From Fimbriimonadia bacterium (GTDB lineage Bacteria; Armatimonadota; Fimbriimonadia; Fimbriimonadales; Fimbriimonadaceae), in contig JAUIKO010000001.1 in the NCBI GenBank assembly GCA_030430755.1, positions 62,001-126,000 on the forward strand: a stretch of DNA of 64,000 bases, given 5' to 3'. Below the pieces are notes generated by a model, which worked only from the letters and a program-made list of their open reading frames with translations, searched no databases and was not told where the DNA came from. Below are positions 26,067-34,929 of the stretch, one piece after another. Numbering within the stretch: the stretch's first letter is position 1; every line of letters begins with the position of its first letter. Both the position numbers and the translations under genes were made by a program.

Positions 26067-29000
26067 ATGGAACTAACTCATCTTGCGCTCCGAAGACCGG
26101 TATTTATCTTAATGGTCGTGCTATGGTTATCTTTTACAGGATATCTGGCATTTAAAAGTACACGAATGGAATTGAATCCTGAGGTTAGTTTTGGTGTGTT
26201 GACGGTTGTAACTTCATATCCTGGTGCTGGAGCTGAAGAAATAGCAGAGCAAGTATCTAAAAAAATAGAGGATTCTGTTTCTGGAATTGAAGGATTAAAA
26301 GAAATATTTAGCCTTTCTCAAGAGGGTGTCTCTATTGTATCTATTAATTTTGAAATAGGGACGGATATGGATTCAGCATTAAATGATACAAGATCCAAAT
26401 TGGATACGATAATCCCAAAATTACCTAGTAATATTAATACTCCTACTATTAGTAAGTTAGATACAGGAAGTGAACCGATTATTACTCTTGCTCTTAAAAG
26501 TAATGCATGGTCTGATGGAGAATTAAGGGATATTGCAGATGAAAAACTAAAAGATGTTATTAGTAGAATCCCAGGAGTTGCAGGCGTTTATGTTAGTGGA
26601 GGGGAAGAAAAAGAGATTCAGTTAAAACTATACTCAGAAAAATTATTAGAGTATGGTATTTCTGCTTTTGATGTTTTAAATACTCTAAAAACTTCGCATC
26701 TCAATATGCCTGTAGGGTTCATTGAATCTGGAAAAGATGAACAATCTTTACGAATACAGGGAGAGGCATCTACAATCGATGGATTGAAAAACCTGTATGT
26801 CTCCAAAAAATCTCAAACAAAAAATGGTCCGGTGACGATTGCTTATAAACTAGGAGACATTGCAGAAATAGTTTATGGCTATAAGGAAAAGCGTGAAATC
26901 GCAACATTAAATGGAAGTAGTGCTGTGTTAATGACAGTATTAAAAGCTAGGGAAGGAAATGCGATTGAAATTTCTAAAGCCATTCAAAATATGAAGGCAG
27001 AGGTAGAAGAAAGATATCGTATAGATCTTGTAAAAACACTCGATACTTCTATTCAGGTAGAGGAATCCATAGCTGATTTAAATTTTGCTCTCTTTTTTGG
27101 GATCTTTCTCGTTGTCTGTATTATCTATCTCTTCCTCCATAATTTTAGAGGGATGTTCATTGTGGCTATTACAATTCCCATAACTCTTTTGTCAAGTTTT
27201 CTTGCTATTAAAGCCTTTGGGTTTACGATTAATAATATGTCGATGCTAGCACTCTCATTGGCTATAGGGGTTCTGGTAGATGATGCAATTGTTGTATTAG
27301 AAAATATTTATCGACACTTGAAAATGGGAGAAGATCCGTATACTGCTGCTATTAAAGGTAGATCAGAAATAGGATTAGCTGCGATAGCAATTACTTTAGC
27401 AGATGTGGTGGTTTTCTTGCCAGTGGGAACCATGGATGGAATTGTAGGACAATTTTTTAGACCCTTAGGGATCGTGTTTACAGTAGTAGTTTTATTGTCT
27501 CTCTTAGTTTCTTTTACTGTGACTCCGTTACTAGCATCAATGTGGTACAAAGCTGGAGAAGATCTAGAGAATCCAACGAATAAATTTTCTGCCTGGTTTG
27601 AAAGAAAATTTCTCTCTTTAGAAGCTTGGTATAGAGCGGTATTAGTAAAAGCATTAGCCAATCATTACAAAGTATTTGTTGGGGGATTTACTAGTTTGGT
27701 ATGTGTGGTGATGTTCATGATAGGAGGTTTTGCTGAAAGTGTCCTCTCTGCTTTCTGGATTGGACTAAAACCATGTTTGGTAATGCTGATTTTCGGTGTA
27801 CTCATAGATCTTATTTATAGAAAAATATATAAAACTAACATAGGTGCATCTCTACCGAGTTTAAGCTTTGGATTCTGTTTTATAGTCTCTGCATTGCTCG
27901 GTTATGGATACGGTCTTTGGAAGGGTGAGGATGTATTTAAATTCTCATTTTTTCCTCCAAATGATTCTGGAAAAGTGAGTATCTACTTAGAGTTGCCGGA
28001 AGGTTCAAGTTTGAATGAGACAGAAAAAGCAGCAAGGGATATTGAAGAAATTGTAGCTATGCACAAGGATGTGAAAAATGTGTTAGGATCTATCGGAACG
28101 AGTGGTCAGAATCGTTTTGGATTATCTCAAAATGCTACAAATATGGCTAAAATAGATGCATTGCTTAAACCTAAGATAGCTTTATTTGATCGGCTGGGTT
28201 TTGGGCATGTAGATAAAAAAGAATTAAGATATACCTCTGATATTTCTGTAGCTGCAGATATCACAGCACTTTTAGGAAAACGGGCAGGAGTAGATATTCG
28301 TGTTTCCGCAGCAGATATGTTTGGGGTTGGATCACCCATTCAACTTTCTTTTCAATCTAATGATAGAGAAAAATTAAGATCTACTACTGAGAAGATATAT
28401 AAAATTTTAAATGAAGGTAGAATCCCAGGTTTAATTAATCTGAGTTCTTCTTATAAAAAAGGAAAAGGTGAAATTGTTGCTGTTCCTAGAAGGAAGGATA
28501 TGGCTGATTTAGGAGTCACTTCTGCACAATTAGCGCAAGGTATGCGTTTGCTTTATAGTGGAAATGATGATGTGAAATTTCGTATGGAAGGAAAAGAAAT
28601 CCCTGTTCGCGTTAAATTAAATGCAGAGGAGAAAAATGATCTAGCATTTATTCATCGAATTCCATTACTTTTTATGAATAATAAACCTGTTTATTTTAAT
28701 GAACTCGTAGACATTCAAACTCGAAAGGGGGTTGAGAAAATTTCTAGAAGAGATTTATCCGAAGAAATTCAAATTAAAGCGAGTTTGTTACCTGGATATG
28801 CAGCAGGAAGTGTTCAAAAAGAGATAGACACCCTCTTGTTTAAAGAAAATCTTATACAAGAAAATATGATTTATAAGCCATTAGGGCAGGCAGATTTACA
28901 AAATAAAGAGAGTGGGTATCTTATGGGTGCATTAGGAATGGGATTTCTATTAGTCTATCTTCTATTAGCATCATTATATAATAACATGTTGTATCCATTC

Positions 29001-29444
29001 ATTATTCAACTCTCTCAACCTCAAGCTCTTGTGGGTGCTTTACTTGCATTGATGCTATCGGATAAGACATTAAATTTAGTTGGATTTATTGGAATTATTG
29101 CCCTTGTTGGTCTTGTTGGGAAAAATGCAATATTATTAGTGGACTATACAAATACCTTAAGAGAAAGAGGATATAGTAGATATGATGCAATAATAGAATC
29201 AGGACCTACCAGACTTAGACCCATTCTGATGACGACTTTAGCCGTCATACTTGGAATGCTTCCTGTTGCACTAGCAATCGGTCGAGGTTCCGAATTCAGA
29301 GAGACGATAGGAATCGTTATCATCGGAGGAATTTCATTATCTACCGTATTAACGTTAGTCGTTATTCCTTGTTCTTATCTTATTTTTGATGACCTATCAG
29401 AGAAATTTCACCATTATAAAAAAACTTTTTCAAGTCGATTATAA
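26067..29444 (+). CDS. RND-family multidrug efflux inner-membrane transporter (AcrB-like)
   Basis: A 1125-residue proton-driven pump subunit. It starts with LALRRPVFILMVVLWLSFTGYLAF, has the periplasmic porter motifs (VTSYPGAGAEEIAEQVSKKIE), and the proton-relay helix ALSLAIGVLVDDAIVVLENIYRHLK with two conserved aspartates near residue 410. The second half shows GALLALMLSDKTLNLVGFIGIIALVGLVGKNAILLVDY. It is longer than the usual ~1030-1050 residues because of an insertion of about 70 residues after the sixth helix (about residues 555-630) with two or three extra hydrophobic segments before FFPPNDSG. Last gene of the efflux operon. Confidence 0.9.
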   Translation: MELTHLALRRPVFILMVVLWLSFTGYLAFKSTRMELNPEVSFGVLTVVTSYPGAGAEEIAEQVSKKIEDSVSGIEGLKEIFSLSQEGVSIVSINFEIGTDMDSALNDTRSKLDTIIPKLPSNINTPTISKLDTGSEPIITLALKSNAWSDGELRDIADEKLKDVISRIPGVAGVYVSGGEEKEIQLKLYSEKLLEYGISAFDVLNTLKTSHLNMPVGFIESGKDEQSLRIQGEASTIDGLKNLYVSKKSQTKNGPVTIAYKLGDIAEIVYGYKEKREIATLNGSSAVLMTVLKAREGNAIEISKAIQNMKAEVEERYRIDLVKTLDTSIQVEESIADLNFALFFGIFLVVCIIYLFLHNFRGMFIVAITIPITLLSSFLAIKAFGFTINNMSMLALSLAIGVLVDDAIVVLENIYRHLKMGEDPYTAAIKGRSEIGLAAIAITLADVVVFLPVGTMDGIVGQFFRPLGIVFTVVVLLSLLVSFTVTPLLASMWYKAGEDLENPTNKFSAWFERKFLSLEAWYRAVLVKALANHYKVFVGGFTSLVCVVMFMIGGFAESVLSAFWIGLKPCLVMLIFGVLIDLIYRKIYKTNIGASLPSLSFGFCFIVSALLGYGYGLWKGEDVFKFSFFPPNDSGKVSIYLELPEGSSLNETEKAARDIEEIVAMHKDVKNVLGSIGTSGQNRFGLSQNATNMAKIDALLKPKIALFDRLGFGHVDKKELRYTSDISVAADITALLGKRAGVDIRVSAADMFGVGSPIQLSFQSNDREKLRSTTEKIYKILNEGRIPGLINLSSSYKKGKGEIVAVPRRKDMADLGVTSAQLAQGMRLLYSGNDDVKFRMEGKEIPVRVKLNAEEKNDLAFIHRIPLLFMNNKPVYFNELVDIQTRKGVEKISRRDLSEEIQIKASLLPGYAAGSVQKEIDTLLFKENLIQENMIYKPLGQADLQNKESGYLMGALGMGFLLVYLLLASLYNNMLYPFIIQLSQPQALVGALLALMLSDKTLNLVGFIGIIALVGLVGKNAILLVDYTNTLRERGYSRYDAIIESGPTRLRPILMTTLAVILGMLPVALAIGRGSEFRETIGIVIIGGISLSTVLTLVVIPCSYLIFDDLSEKFHHYKKTFSSRL

Positions 29445-30324
29445 GAAAGAATCTTAAATATCAAAAAGAGTTTTTTAATAGGATAGCTAGTATCAAGATG
29501 TATTTTCATATGATAGTAGATAATCTATAAGATGCTATGAATCAAATGGACCGTTTATGTTTTTAATATTGAATGAATGCTATCCGTTATCATAACTGTT
29601 TTAATTGTTTATGATCAGATGTTTGTGAATATACCATGTCCCCATTTTTCTAGGTAGGTAGTCAGATGAAGTTTGAGCAGATGTTTCAACTCATCATCCT
29701 TCTAGAAAGACATTAAAAATGCTTTGAAGAGAGGAAAGTTGTGAAGATTGATCAGCTGTTTCAATTCAATCCTTCTAGAAACACAAAAAAGAAGTTCTAT
29801 AAGGTGGGTATTTGGATGAAGGCTGATCAGATGTTCGTTTATGCGAGCTGTTTCAATTCATAATCCTTCTAGAAATACATAAAGAATGCTTTGAAGAGAG
29901 GAAAGTAAAAGAAAAAGAACTCCATAGTTTGTTTATGATTTTAGGGAAGTATTAGATCTTAACTATGGAGTGCATTGTGACAGGAACAATCACTTATTGC
30001 TACGTAGCTATTTATCGTGTTTTAAATTTAGGCTGTACAAGGTAATAATATGTACCGAATATTTCAAAGTGTTTAAAACATACATGCTGTATAAATATTT
30101 ATGCTATATGCGTTATAGTGTTTCTACTCTATAACCATCATAATCATAAATATAATAAAATAAAAAAAATAAAAAACAATTATTTTCTTATATTTATTTA
30201 TAGCGATATTTTCTTATGCTTTTGTATATTGAAATATGCCGTGATTTATTATATTTAGTTTTCAGTATATTAAATGGTGTACTGTCAAAGAAATATCTCT
30301 GCAACACACTACGTATTTTAGCAA
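29445..30324. other. Long gene-free region with degenerate repeats
   Basis: About 880 nt without a supported gene. The left part (29650-29910) has imperfect tandem repeats (separate entry). An 11-bp hairpin with a 31-nt loop (ACTCCATAGTT at 29919-29929, AACTATGGAGT at 29961-29971) follows. The right part (about 29980-30300) is extremely A+T rich. No DnaA-box cluster, tRNA or known ncRNA signature was seen. Confidence 0.5.
29651..29910. repeat. Degenerate intergenic direct repeats
   Basis: Three copies of a TGTTTCAA(T/C)TCA..CCTTCTAGAAA(x)AC unit occur at about 29682, 29757 and 29849. Copies 1 and 3 are followed by the same downstream block ATGCTTTGAAGAGAGGAAAG (29719 and 29886), and each is preceded by a related AGATGAAG.TTGATCAG stretch. 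The whole looks like two and a half copies of a ~90-170 nt element. Confidence 0.7.
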
Positions 30325-30564
30325 TTAGTTAAACAGTGGATCTTGTGGGATAAGCCCATTTCTACTTGCTGCTCTAAGTGCTTGTACTCTGTTTTTCACT
30401 TTTAGTTTTTCATATATGTTTGCCAAATGAAAGTCGACAGTTCTCTTTGAAACTGTTAGTAGTTCAGCAACTGATTTACTGCTGTGTCCTTGTGCAATAA
30501 GAGTTAATACCTTAATTTCTGTCGGAGTTAACTTTATTTTTTTTGTTCCTGTTTCTGAATTCAT
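30325..30564 (-). CDS. Single-domain LuxR/GerE-type DNA-binding regulator
   Basis: A 79-residue protein made almost only of a LuxR/NarL C-terminal HTH: LTPTEIKVLTLIAQGHSSKSVAELLTVSKRTVDFHLANIYEKLKVKNRVQALRA, residues about 12-67, including the recognition helix with TVDFHL. There is no receiver or autoinducer domain, so activity control must come from level or partner proteins. ATG 30564 has a good Shine-Dalgarno sequence (GAGGT, spacing 6). Regulated targets are unknown; the divergent M20 peptidase gene is a candidate by position. Confidence 0.85.
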   Translation of the reverse strand: MNSETGTKKIKLTPTEIKVLTLIAQGHSSKSVAELLTVSKRTVDFHLANIYEKLKVKNRVQALRAASRNGLIPQDPLFN

Positions 30565-30732
30565 TATCTACCTCACAATGGGAAAATCCCATATAGTCTA
30601 GTCGTATAATTGTTCAATTCCATGAAAAAGGATAAATATGAGATATTGAGGGAAATATTTTCGAAAAAGAGAATAGGATGGATATAAAAACAGCTTTATT
30701 GCTAGGGGCTGATAGGTATTTATAGGAGGTAA

Positions 30733-30768
30733 TATGGAGGTATGCACGGTGCAGTACTACAAAAAATA
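30733..30768 (+). other. Possible 11-codon leader ORF overlapping the M20 peptidase start
   Basis: ATG 30733 opens a short frame (MEVCTVQYYKK then TAG) with a well-spaced GGAGGT upstream (30723-30728). It overlaps the first codons of the peptidase in another frame. It may be chance, but the strong ribosome binding site points to this ATG rather than to 30742. Confidence 0.25.
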
Positions 30769-32151
30769 GATTTATGGTTAAGGGCTCATGAAGAAGAGTT
30801 AATTGAGAATACGTGTAAGTTGCTTAGGTACCCTTCCATTGAGATGCCAGCAGAATCAGGTGCTCCTTTTGGAAGACCTGTAAAAGATGCATTAGATTTT
30901 ATGTTAGATCTATCCAGGTCGAATGGTATGAAAATTCGTAATATAGAAAACTATGTAGGGTGGGCAGAGTTTGGAGAAGGGAAGCCATTGATTATGAGTT
31001 TAGGGCATCTAGATGTTGTTCCTGTAGGTCCTGGATGGAAACATGATCCTTTTGGTGCTGCTATAGATAATGGCTATATTTACGCTAGAGGGGCAGTAGA
31101 TGATAAAGGCCCTACAATGGCATCATTTTACGCGATGCGGGCAATAAAAGAGTGTTTAGGCCCCATTAACGTCCGATTTAGATCTGTCTTTGGTTGTAAC
31201 GAAGAATCAGGATTTAAATGTGTAGAAAAGTATAATCAAGAAGATGAGGCACCTACTTTTGGAATTGCACCAGATTCAGATTGGCCATTAGTTCATGCAG
31301 AAAAAGGTATTGCTGATTTTGATATATCTGCTCCGTTAATTAAAGGTGAGTTAGAATTACTATCCATCGAGGGAGGAGATCGAACGAATATTGTTATTGA
31401 CAAATGTCGAGCTGTTCTGAGTATTGAAGAAACAGGAAAAACACTGCTTGAAGAATTAATGAATGATCATTGGGATAAAAATATTGATATTGAATGGTTA
31501 GATGATCGAAAATTTATTGTTACAAGTTATGGTAAAGCAGCGCATGGATCTACTCCATATTATGGAGATTCAGCAGCGATCCGGTTATTTAAGTTTTTAA
31601 AAGAGATATGTCCAGTTACTCAGGCAGAACAATATACCCATTTGCTCGATTTATGTGATATTTCAGGATCTGGAATGGGTATTCAAGGGAACGATGATTT
31701 AAGTAGATTGACTTCAAACGTTGGAATTATTAAGAGTAACGAATCTGATATTATTTTTACAATGAATATTCGCTATCCTGTGACATGGTCTGGTTCAGAT
31801 ATTAAAACAAAGTGTGAAAAATATTTATCAAATCATTATCTAGGATATAAGCTCAACTGTATACGTGATAGTAAACCACTCTATTTTTCTCAAGAGGATC
31901 CTATGGTAAAGGCTATTCTGTCTGCATATGAGTATCAGGCTGGAGGGAAGAGTAAGCCCAAGGTTATGGGAGGAGGGACATATGCAAGAGCTGTGCCCAA
32001 TACTGTTAGTATTGGAACAGGTTGGGAAGGTGATGGGGAACCTCATGAAACAGATGAAAGAATTAGAGCAAAAAATTTAAGAAGGCTAAGTATGTACTAT
32101 GCTCATATTTTAATAAATCTTGCATACCTTGCTTTAGAAAATAAGAAGTAA
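30742..32151 (+). CDS. M20-family dipeptidase (PepV-like)
   Basis: A 469-residue di-zinc metallopeptidase. Metal ligands appear in family order: His in SLGHLDVVPVGPGWKHDPF (near residue 93), Asp in RGAVDDKGPT (near 125), the catalytic Glu pair in GCNEESGFK (near 159), Asp in APDSDWP (near 183), and the C-terminal His in GEPHETDERI (near 437). The lid/dimer region lies between. The PepV/carboxypeptidase subfamily releases amino acids from dipeptides in the cytoplasm; substrate range is inferred. A strong terminator follows. Start ATG 30742 has GGAGGT immediately before it, too close to work, and another GGAGG about 12 nt upstream. Confidence 0.85.
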   Translation: MHGAVLQKIDLWLRAHEEELIENTCKLLRYPSIEMPAESGAPFGRPVKDALDFMLDLSRSNGMKIRNIENYVGWAEFGEGKPLIMSLGHLDVVPVGPGWKHDPFGAAIDNGYIYARGAVDDKGPTMASFYAMRAIKECLGPINVRFRSVFGCNEESGFKCVEKYNQEDEAPTFGIAPDSDWPLVHAEKGIADFDISAPLIKGELELLSIEGGDRTNIVIDKCRAVLSIEETGKTLLEELMNDHWDKNIDIEWLDDRKFIVTSYGKAAHGSTPYYGDSAAIRLFKFLKEICPVTQAEQYTHLLDLCDISGSGMGIQGNDDLSRLTSNVGIIKSNESDIIFTMNIRYPVTWSGSDIKTKCEKYLSNHYLGYKLNCIRDSKPLYFSQEDPMVKAILSAYEYQAGGKSKPKVMGGGTYARAVPNTVSIGTGWEGDGEPHETDERIRAKNLRRLSMYYAHILINLAYLALENKK

Positions 32152-32195
32152 TCATTTATATTGCTTGTTTGTGTTAAAAGGTTTTCACGAACTTG

Positions 32196-32241
32196 GTTAC
32201 ACTAGTGATGAATGTGTTTTAGTCTAGTGTAACTTTTTTTT
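32196..32241 (+). terminator. Rho-independent terminator of the M20 peptidase gene
   Basis: A perfect 10-bp stem GTTACACTAG / CTAGTGTAAC (32196-32205 and 32224-32233) followed directly by eight T residues. Confidence 0.85.
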
Positions 32242-32474
32242 CATCCTAGAAATGTCTGTATTTGATAAACCAACTCTTCCAAGAGGATTGCTTTATAACC
32301 TTGTGTAAAAGAGGCACGTATTACTTGGAGTAATAGAATGTATTTTTGTAAGAGGAATTAATAGATAGAAAATGCTAAAATAATTCGTGAAATTCTGTGT
32401 AAAGAGGTATTAAATATTCAGGATTAAAAGATTACTTCAAATATCTTCTTATTTCTATCTGTAAACAAGAAAAT
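32242..32474. other. Intergenic region, no gene seen
   Basis: AT-rich spacer between the convergent M20 peptidase and Fur-family genes. Nothing recognisable besides the flanking hairpins. Confidence 0.4.
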
Positions 32475-32514
32475 ATCATTTGTTTAACATAGTTGACAAT
32501 GTTAAACAAATGAT
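32475..32514 (-). terminator. Perfect 16-bp inverted repeat downstream of the Fur-family gene
   Basis: ATCATTTGTTTAACAT and ATGTTAAACAAATGAT are exact complements around an 8-nt loop, 16 nt past the stop of the Fur-family gene. On the minus strand it is followed by ATTTTCTTG, a weak T-tract, so it is probably that gene's terminator. Confidence 0.65.
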
Positions 32515-32530
32515 AAGTGTTAAAAATGAA

Positions 32531-33088
32531 TTATCTTGCGCCTGCCATAGATCTTACCGTTTCATTCTGTGTATTTTCTTCGATAAGAGCTTTGCTAACT
32601 GATTTAGTTGTTGATTGACCTAATATTTCTATTTTGATTTGATTTGGCTCAAATCCTTTAGCTATCAACTGTTCTTCAATGGCATCTAATGCTTCTTTAG
32701 GAATCTCTACTTCTTCTACAGTTCCAGACTCACTACAGATAAGATGTTGAGTTCTTTTTGAGTTTTTGCTAGGTAATCTGCTTGCAATATATCCATCAAC
32801 AATACCTATATGATGGATTAATCCAACTTCAGTAAGGGTTGTTAATATTCTGTAAACACTAACTACGTCTATCCTTCCTCCGTTTCTTACAATGCTCTCG
32901 TGTATACCGTAAGCACTTAATGCTTGATTTGTATGTGCTAAAGCACGGATCACTTGAACTCGTGGCATAGTGATTCTAAAGTTCTCTTCTTTTAATCTGT
33001 CTATTGCCATGTCTTCAAAGGCTTTACCTTCTTGTAATGAAACAGCTATTGTAGTTTGATATTCTTCTTTATTGCGACGACCTTTCAT
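32531..33088 (-). CDS. Fur-family transcriptional regulator lacking the usual CxxC pairs
   Basis: A 185-residue regulator. The winged-helix region FRITMPRVQVIRALAHTNQALSAYGIHESI...DVVSVYRILTTLTEVGLIHHI (about residues 37-95) is clearly Fur/Zur-type. The following motif that is normally HLICxxCG reads QHLICSESG here, so one structural-zinc cysteine is gone, and there is no second CxxC near the C-terminus. The C-terminal 30 residues are a charged tail. It may sense a metal or peroxide by the regulatory site only, or have lost metal dependence. The feoB gene at 39172 could be a target; no Fur box was verified. Confidence 0.8.
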   Translation of the reverse strand: MKGRRNKEEYQTTIAVSLQEGKAFEDMAIDRLKEENFRITMPRVQVIRALAHTNQALSAYGIHESIVRNGGRIDVVSVYRILTTLTEVGLIHHIGIVDGYIASRLPSKNSKRTQHLICSESGTVEEVEIPKEALDAIEEQLIAKGFEPNQIKIEILGQSTTKSVSKALIEENTQNETVRSMAGAR

Positions 33089-33304
33089 ATTTAATACTTA
33101 TGAAACATGCAAGCATGTCTAAAGGGACTTTGGGCCTATATGAAGAATTCGTAAAACTGAAAAAAACTTTTAAAAATAGTAATTATGTTGCTAGAAGCTC
33201 TTTTTTTTTACAGAGTACTTTACTTTATATTTCTGGTGTGATATGCTACCAGAAGATGAAGCAATTACGTTAACCTTGCTTAATTCAAATTGAAGGAGAA
33301 AATT

Positions 33305-33499
33305 ATGCAGTTTTATAATCTAAAAACTAGATCTCATGTAGACGTTGAAGAAAAAGATATTCGAAAAACTAAGATGGTTCGACAGACTAAAAATGGTGAA
33401 CAAGTCAGATATGCACTTACTGCAAACTATGGAGGTAGTAAGTTATTTAAATTTGTCAATAAAGATACATTTGATAACACTTCTGTAGATGAGATCTGA
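33305..33499 (+). CDS. Small basic protein of unknown function
   Basis: ATG 33305 is preferred because AAGGAGA lies just upstream; an earlier TTG (33290) would run through that site. The 64-residue protein (MQFYNLKTRSHVDVEEKD... ending TFDNTSVDEI) is rich in Lys/Arg in the middle (RKTKMVRQTKNGEQVRY) and looks like a compact beta protein, possibly nucleic-acid binding. I do not recognise the family, but the strong ribosome binding site and dedicated terminator argue that it is a real, well-expressed gene. Confidence 0.7.
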   Translation: MQFYNLKTRSHVDVEEKDIRKTKMVRQTKNGEQVRYALTANYGGSKLFKFVNKDTFDNTSVDEI

Positions 33500-33552
33500 A
33501 CATAATTAAATTATTGATTTAGCATGGGACACCCATATGCAGCAATATTGTC

Positions 33553-33579
33553 AAAAAGCACCGGTTCGGTGCTTTTTTT
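33553..33579 (+). terminator. Rho-independent terminator after the small basic protein
   Basis: Stem AAGCACCG / CGGTGCTT with a three-base GTT loop followed by seven T residues (33573-33579). Confidence 0.9.
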
Positions 33580-33651
33580 ATTTATAAAAATATTCAATTA
33601 AATTAATTTAGAATTACATATTAAGAGGTAGATTGTTGTACAATTAATAAA

Positions 33652-34854
33652 ATGAAAATAGAAGATCAACTACGTCTGTTAAAAAGAAATACAACCTATT
33701 TTGTCGATGAAAGTGAACTCAAGGAAAAAATACAATCTGGAAAACAATTAAGAGTTAAGTTAGGTGTAGATCCTACAGCGAGTGATGTAACGCTAGGATG
33801 GGCGGTAGTTTTTCGAAAATTAAAGGAATTTCAAGATTTAGGGCATCATGCTTGTTTGATTATAGGGGATTTTACGGCACAAATTGGGGATCCCTCTGGA
33901 AAAAGCAAAACCAGACCACAGTTGACAAGCGAACAAGTATCTACATATGCCAATAGTGTATTAGATAAAATATTTAAAATTATTGATAAAGATAAAACCA
34001 CTGTTTATTTTAATTCTGAGTGGTTAGGTAGTATGAAGCTGGATGATTTTATCCGCTTAGCTTCTAAAGTAACCGTTGCTAGGATATTAGAGCGGGATGA
34101 TTTTTCTAAACGGTTAAAGGAAGAAAAACCGATATCTTTACATGAAATGATTTATCCTATGTGCCAGGCATATGATTCTGTTAAAATAAATGCAGATATT
34201 GAGTTAGGTGGAAATGATCAACTTTTTAATAATTTACTTGGTCGCACTCTTATGTCTCAGATGGGAATGTCAGGCCAATGTGTAATGTTATCTCATCTAC
34301 TAGTTGGAACAGACGGTAAAGAAAAGATGTCTCAGTCCTTAGGTAATTACGTGAGTATCTGTGATGATCCTAACACAATGTTCGGAAAAGCGATGTCTAT
34401 CCCTGATTCTTTAATCATCAACTGGATGGAGTTGACTACAGTGATGTCTCAAGAAGAGATTGACACGTACAAGAATGCCTTAAATTCAAATAGTATAAAT
34501 CCAAGAGATGCAAAGATTGCATTAGCAAAATCTTTGGTAATGCTCTATCATGGCAAGGGTCAGAGCTTAACTGCTGAAGAATATTTTATAAATACTTTTA
34601 GTGCCAAAAAAGGCCCAACTGAAGTTGAAGAAAAACAGGTTCCACAAGAGATTCTCGAAGGTTCTGAACGGGATATAATCGCTCTGTTAGTTTCGCTTGG
34701 CTTTTCATCAAGTAGGGGAAGCGCGAAACGTTTAATAGAATCTGGAGCGGTGAGCATCGATGGAGAAAAATTAACAACATTTAATTTTAGTGGAGAATTA
34801 GATGGAAAAGTATTAAAGGTTGGTAAACATAGATTTTGTAAGTTAATAAACTAA
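33652..34854 (+). CDS. tyrS: Tyrosyl-tRNA synthetase
   Basis: A 400-residue class Ic aminoacyl-tRNA synthetase that charges tRNA-Tyr. The Rossmann domain holds KLGVDPTASDVTLGWAVVFRKLKEFQDLGH and IGDFTAQIGDPSGKSKTRP; the tyrosine-binding YPMCQAYDSV and GGNDQLFN follow; the second signature is KMSQS (GKEKMSQSLGNY). An S4 RNA-binding domain ends the protein (RGSAKRLIESGAVSIDGEKL). The length and GDFTAQIGDPSG motif fit the TyrZ-like subfamily. The HIGH signature is unusual: TLGW instead of HxGH. No T-box leader was recognised upstream; ATG 33652 has no clear Shine-Dalgarno sequence. Confidence 0.92.
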   Translation: MKIEDQLRLLKRNTTYFVDESELKEKIQSGKQLRVKLGVDPTASDVTLGWAVVFRKLKEFQDLGHHACLIIGDFTAQIGDPSGKSKTRPQLTSEQVSTYANSVLDKIFKIIDKDKTTVYFNSEWLGSMKLDDFIRLASKVTVARILERDDFSKRLKEEKPISLHEMIYPMCQAYDSVKINADIELGGNDQLFNNLLGRTLMSQMGMSGQCVMLSHLLVGTDGKEKMSQSLGNYVSICDDPNTMFGKAMSIPDSLIINWMELTTVMSQEEIDTYKNALNSNSINPRDAKIALAKSLVMLYHGKGQSLTAEEYFINTFSAKKGPTEVEEKQVPQEILEGSERDIIALLVSLGFSSSRGSAKRLIESGAVSIDGEKLTTFNFSGELDGKVLKVGKHRFCKLIN

Positions 34855-34929
34855 TTCAATTTATATGTCCTTCGATGTTTAGATGTTTAAAATATATAGA
34901 AAAAAAAGTATCTATACATAATATCTTTA

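Noticed and set aside
29651-29910. CRISPR-like array (TGTTTCAATTCA...CCTTCTAGAAA repeats)
   Set aside because: Only three imperfect copies with unequal spacing (about 75 and 92 nt); two 'spacers' contain the same sequence, so it is a duplicated element. No cas genes nearby.
29980-30300. Replication origin in the very A+T-rich spacer
   Set aside because: No cluster of DnaA boxes and no dnaA, dnaN or rpmH nearby.
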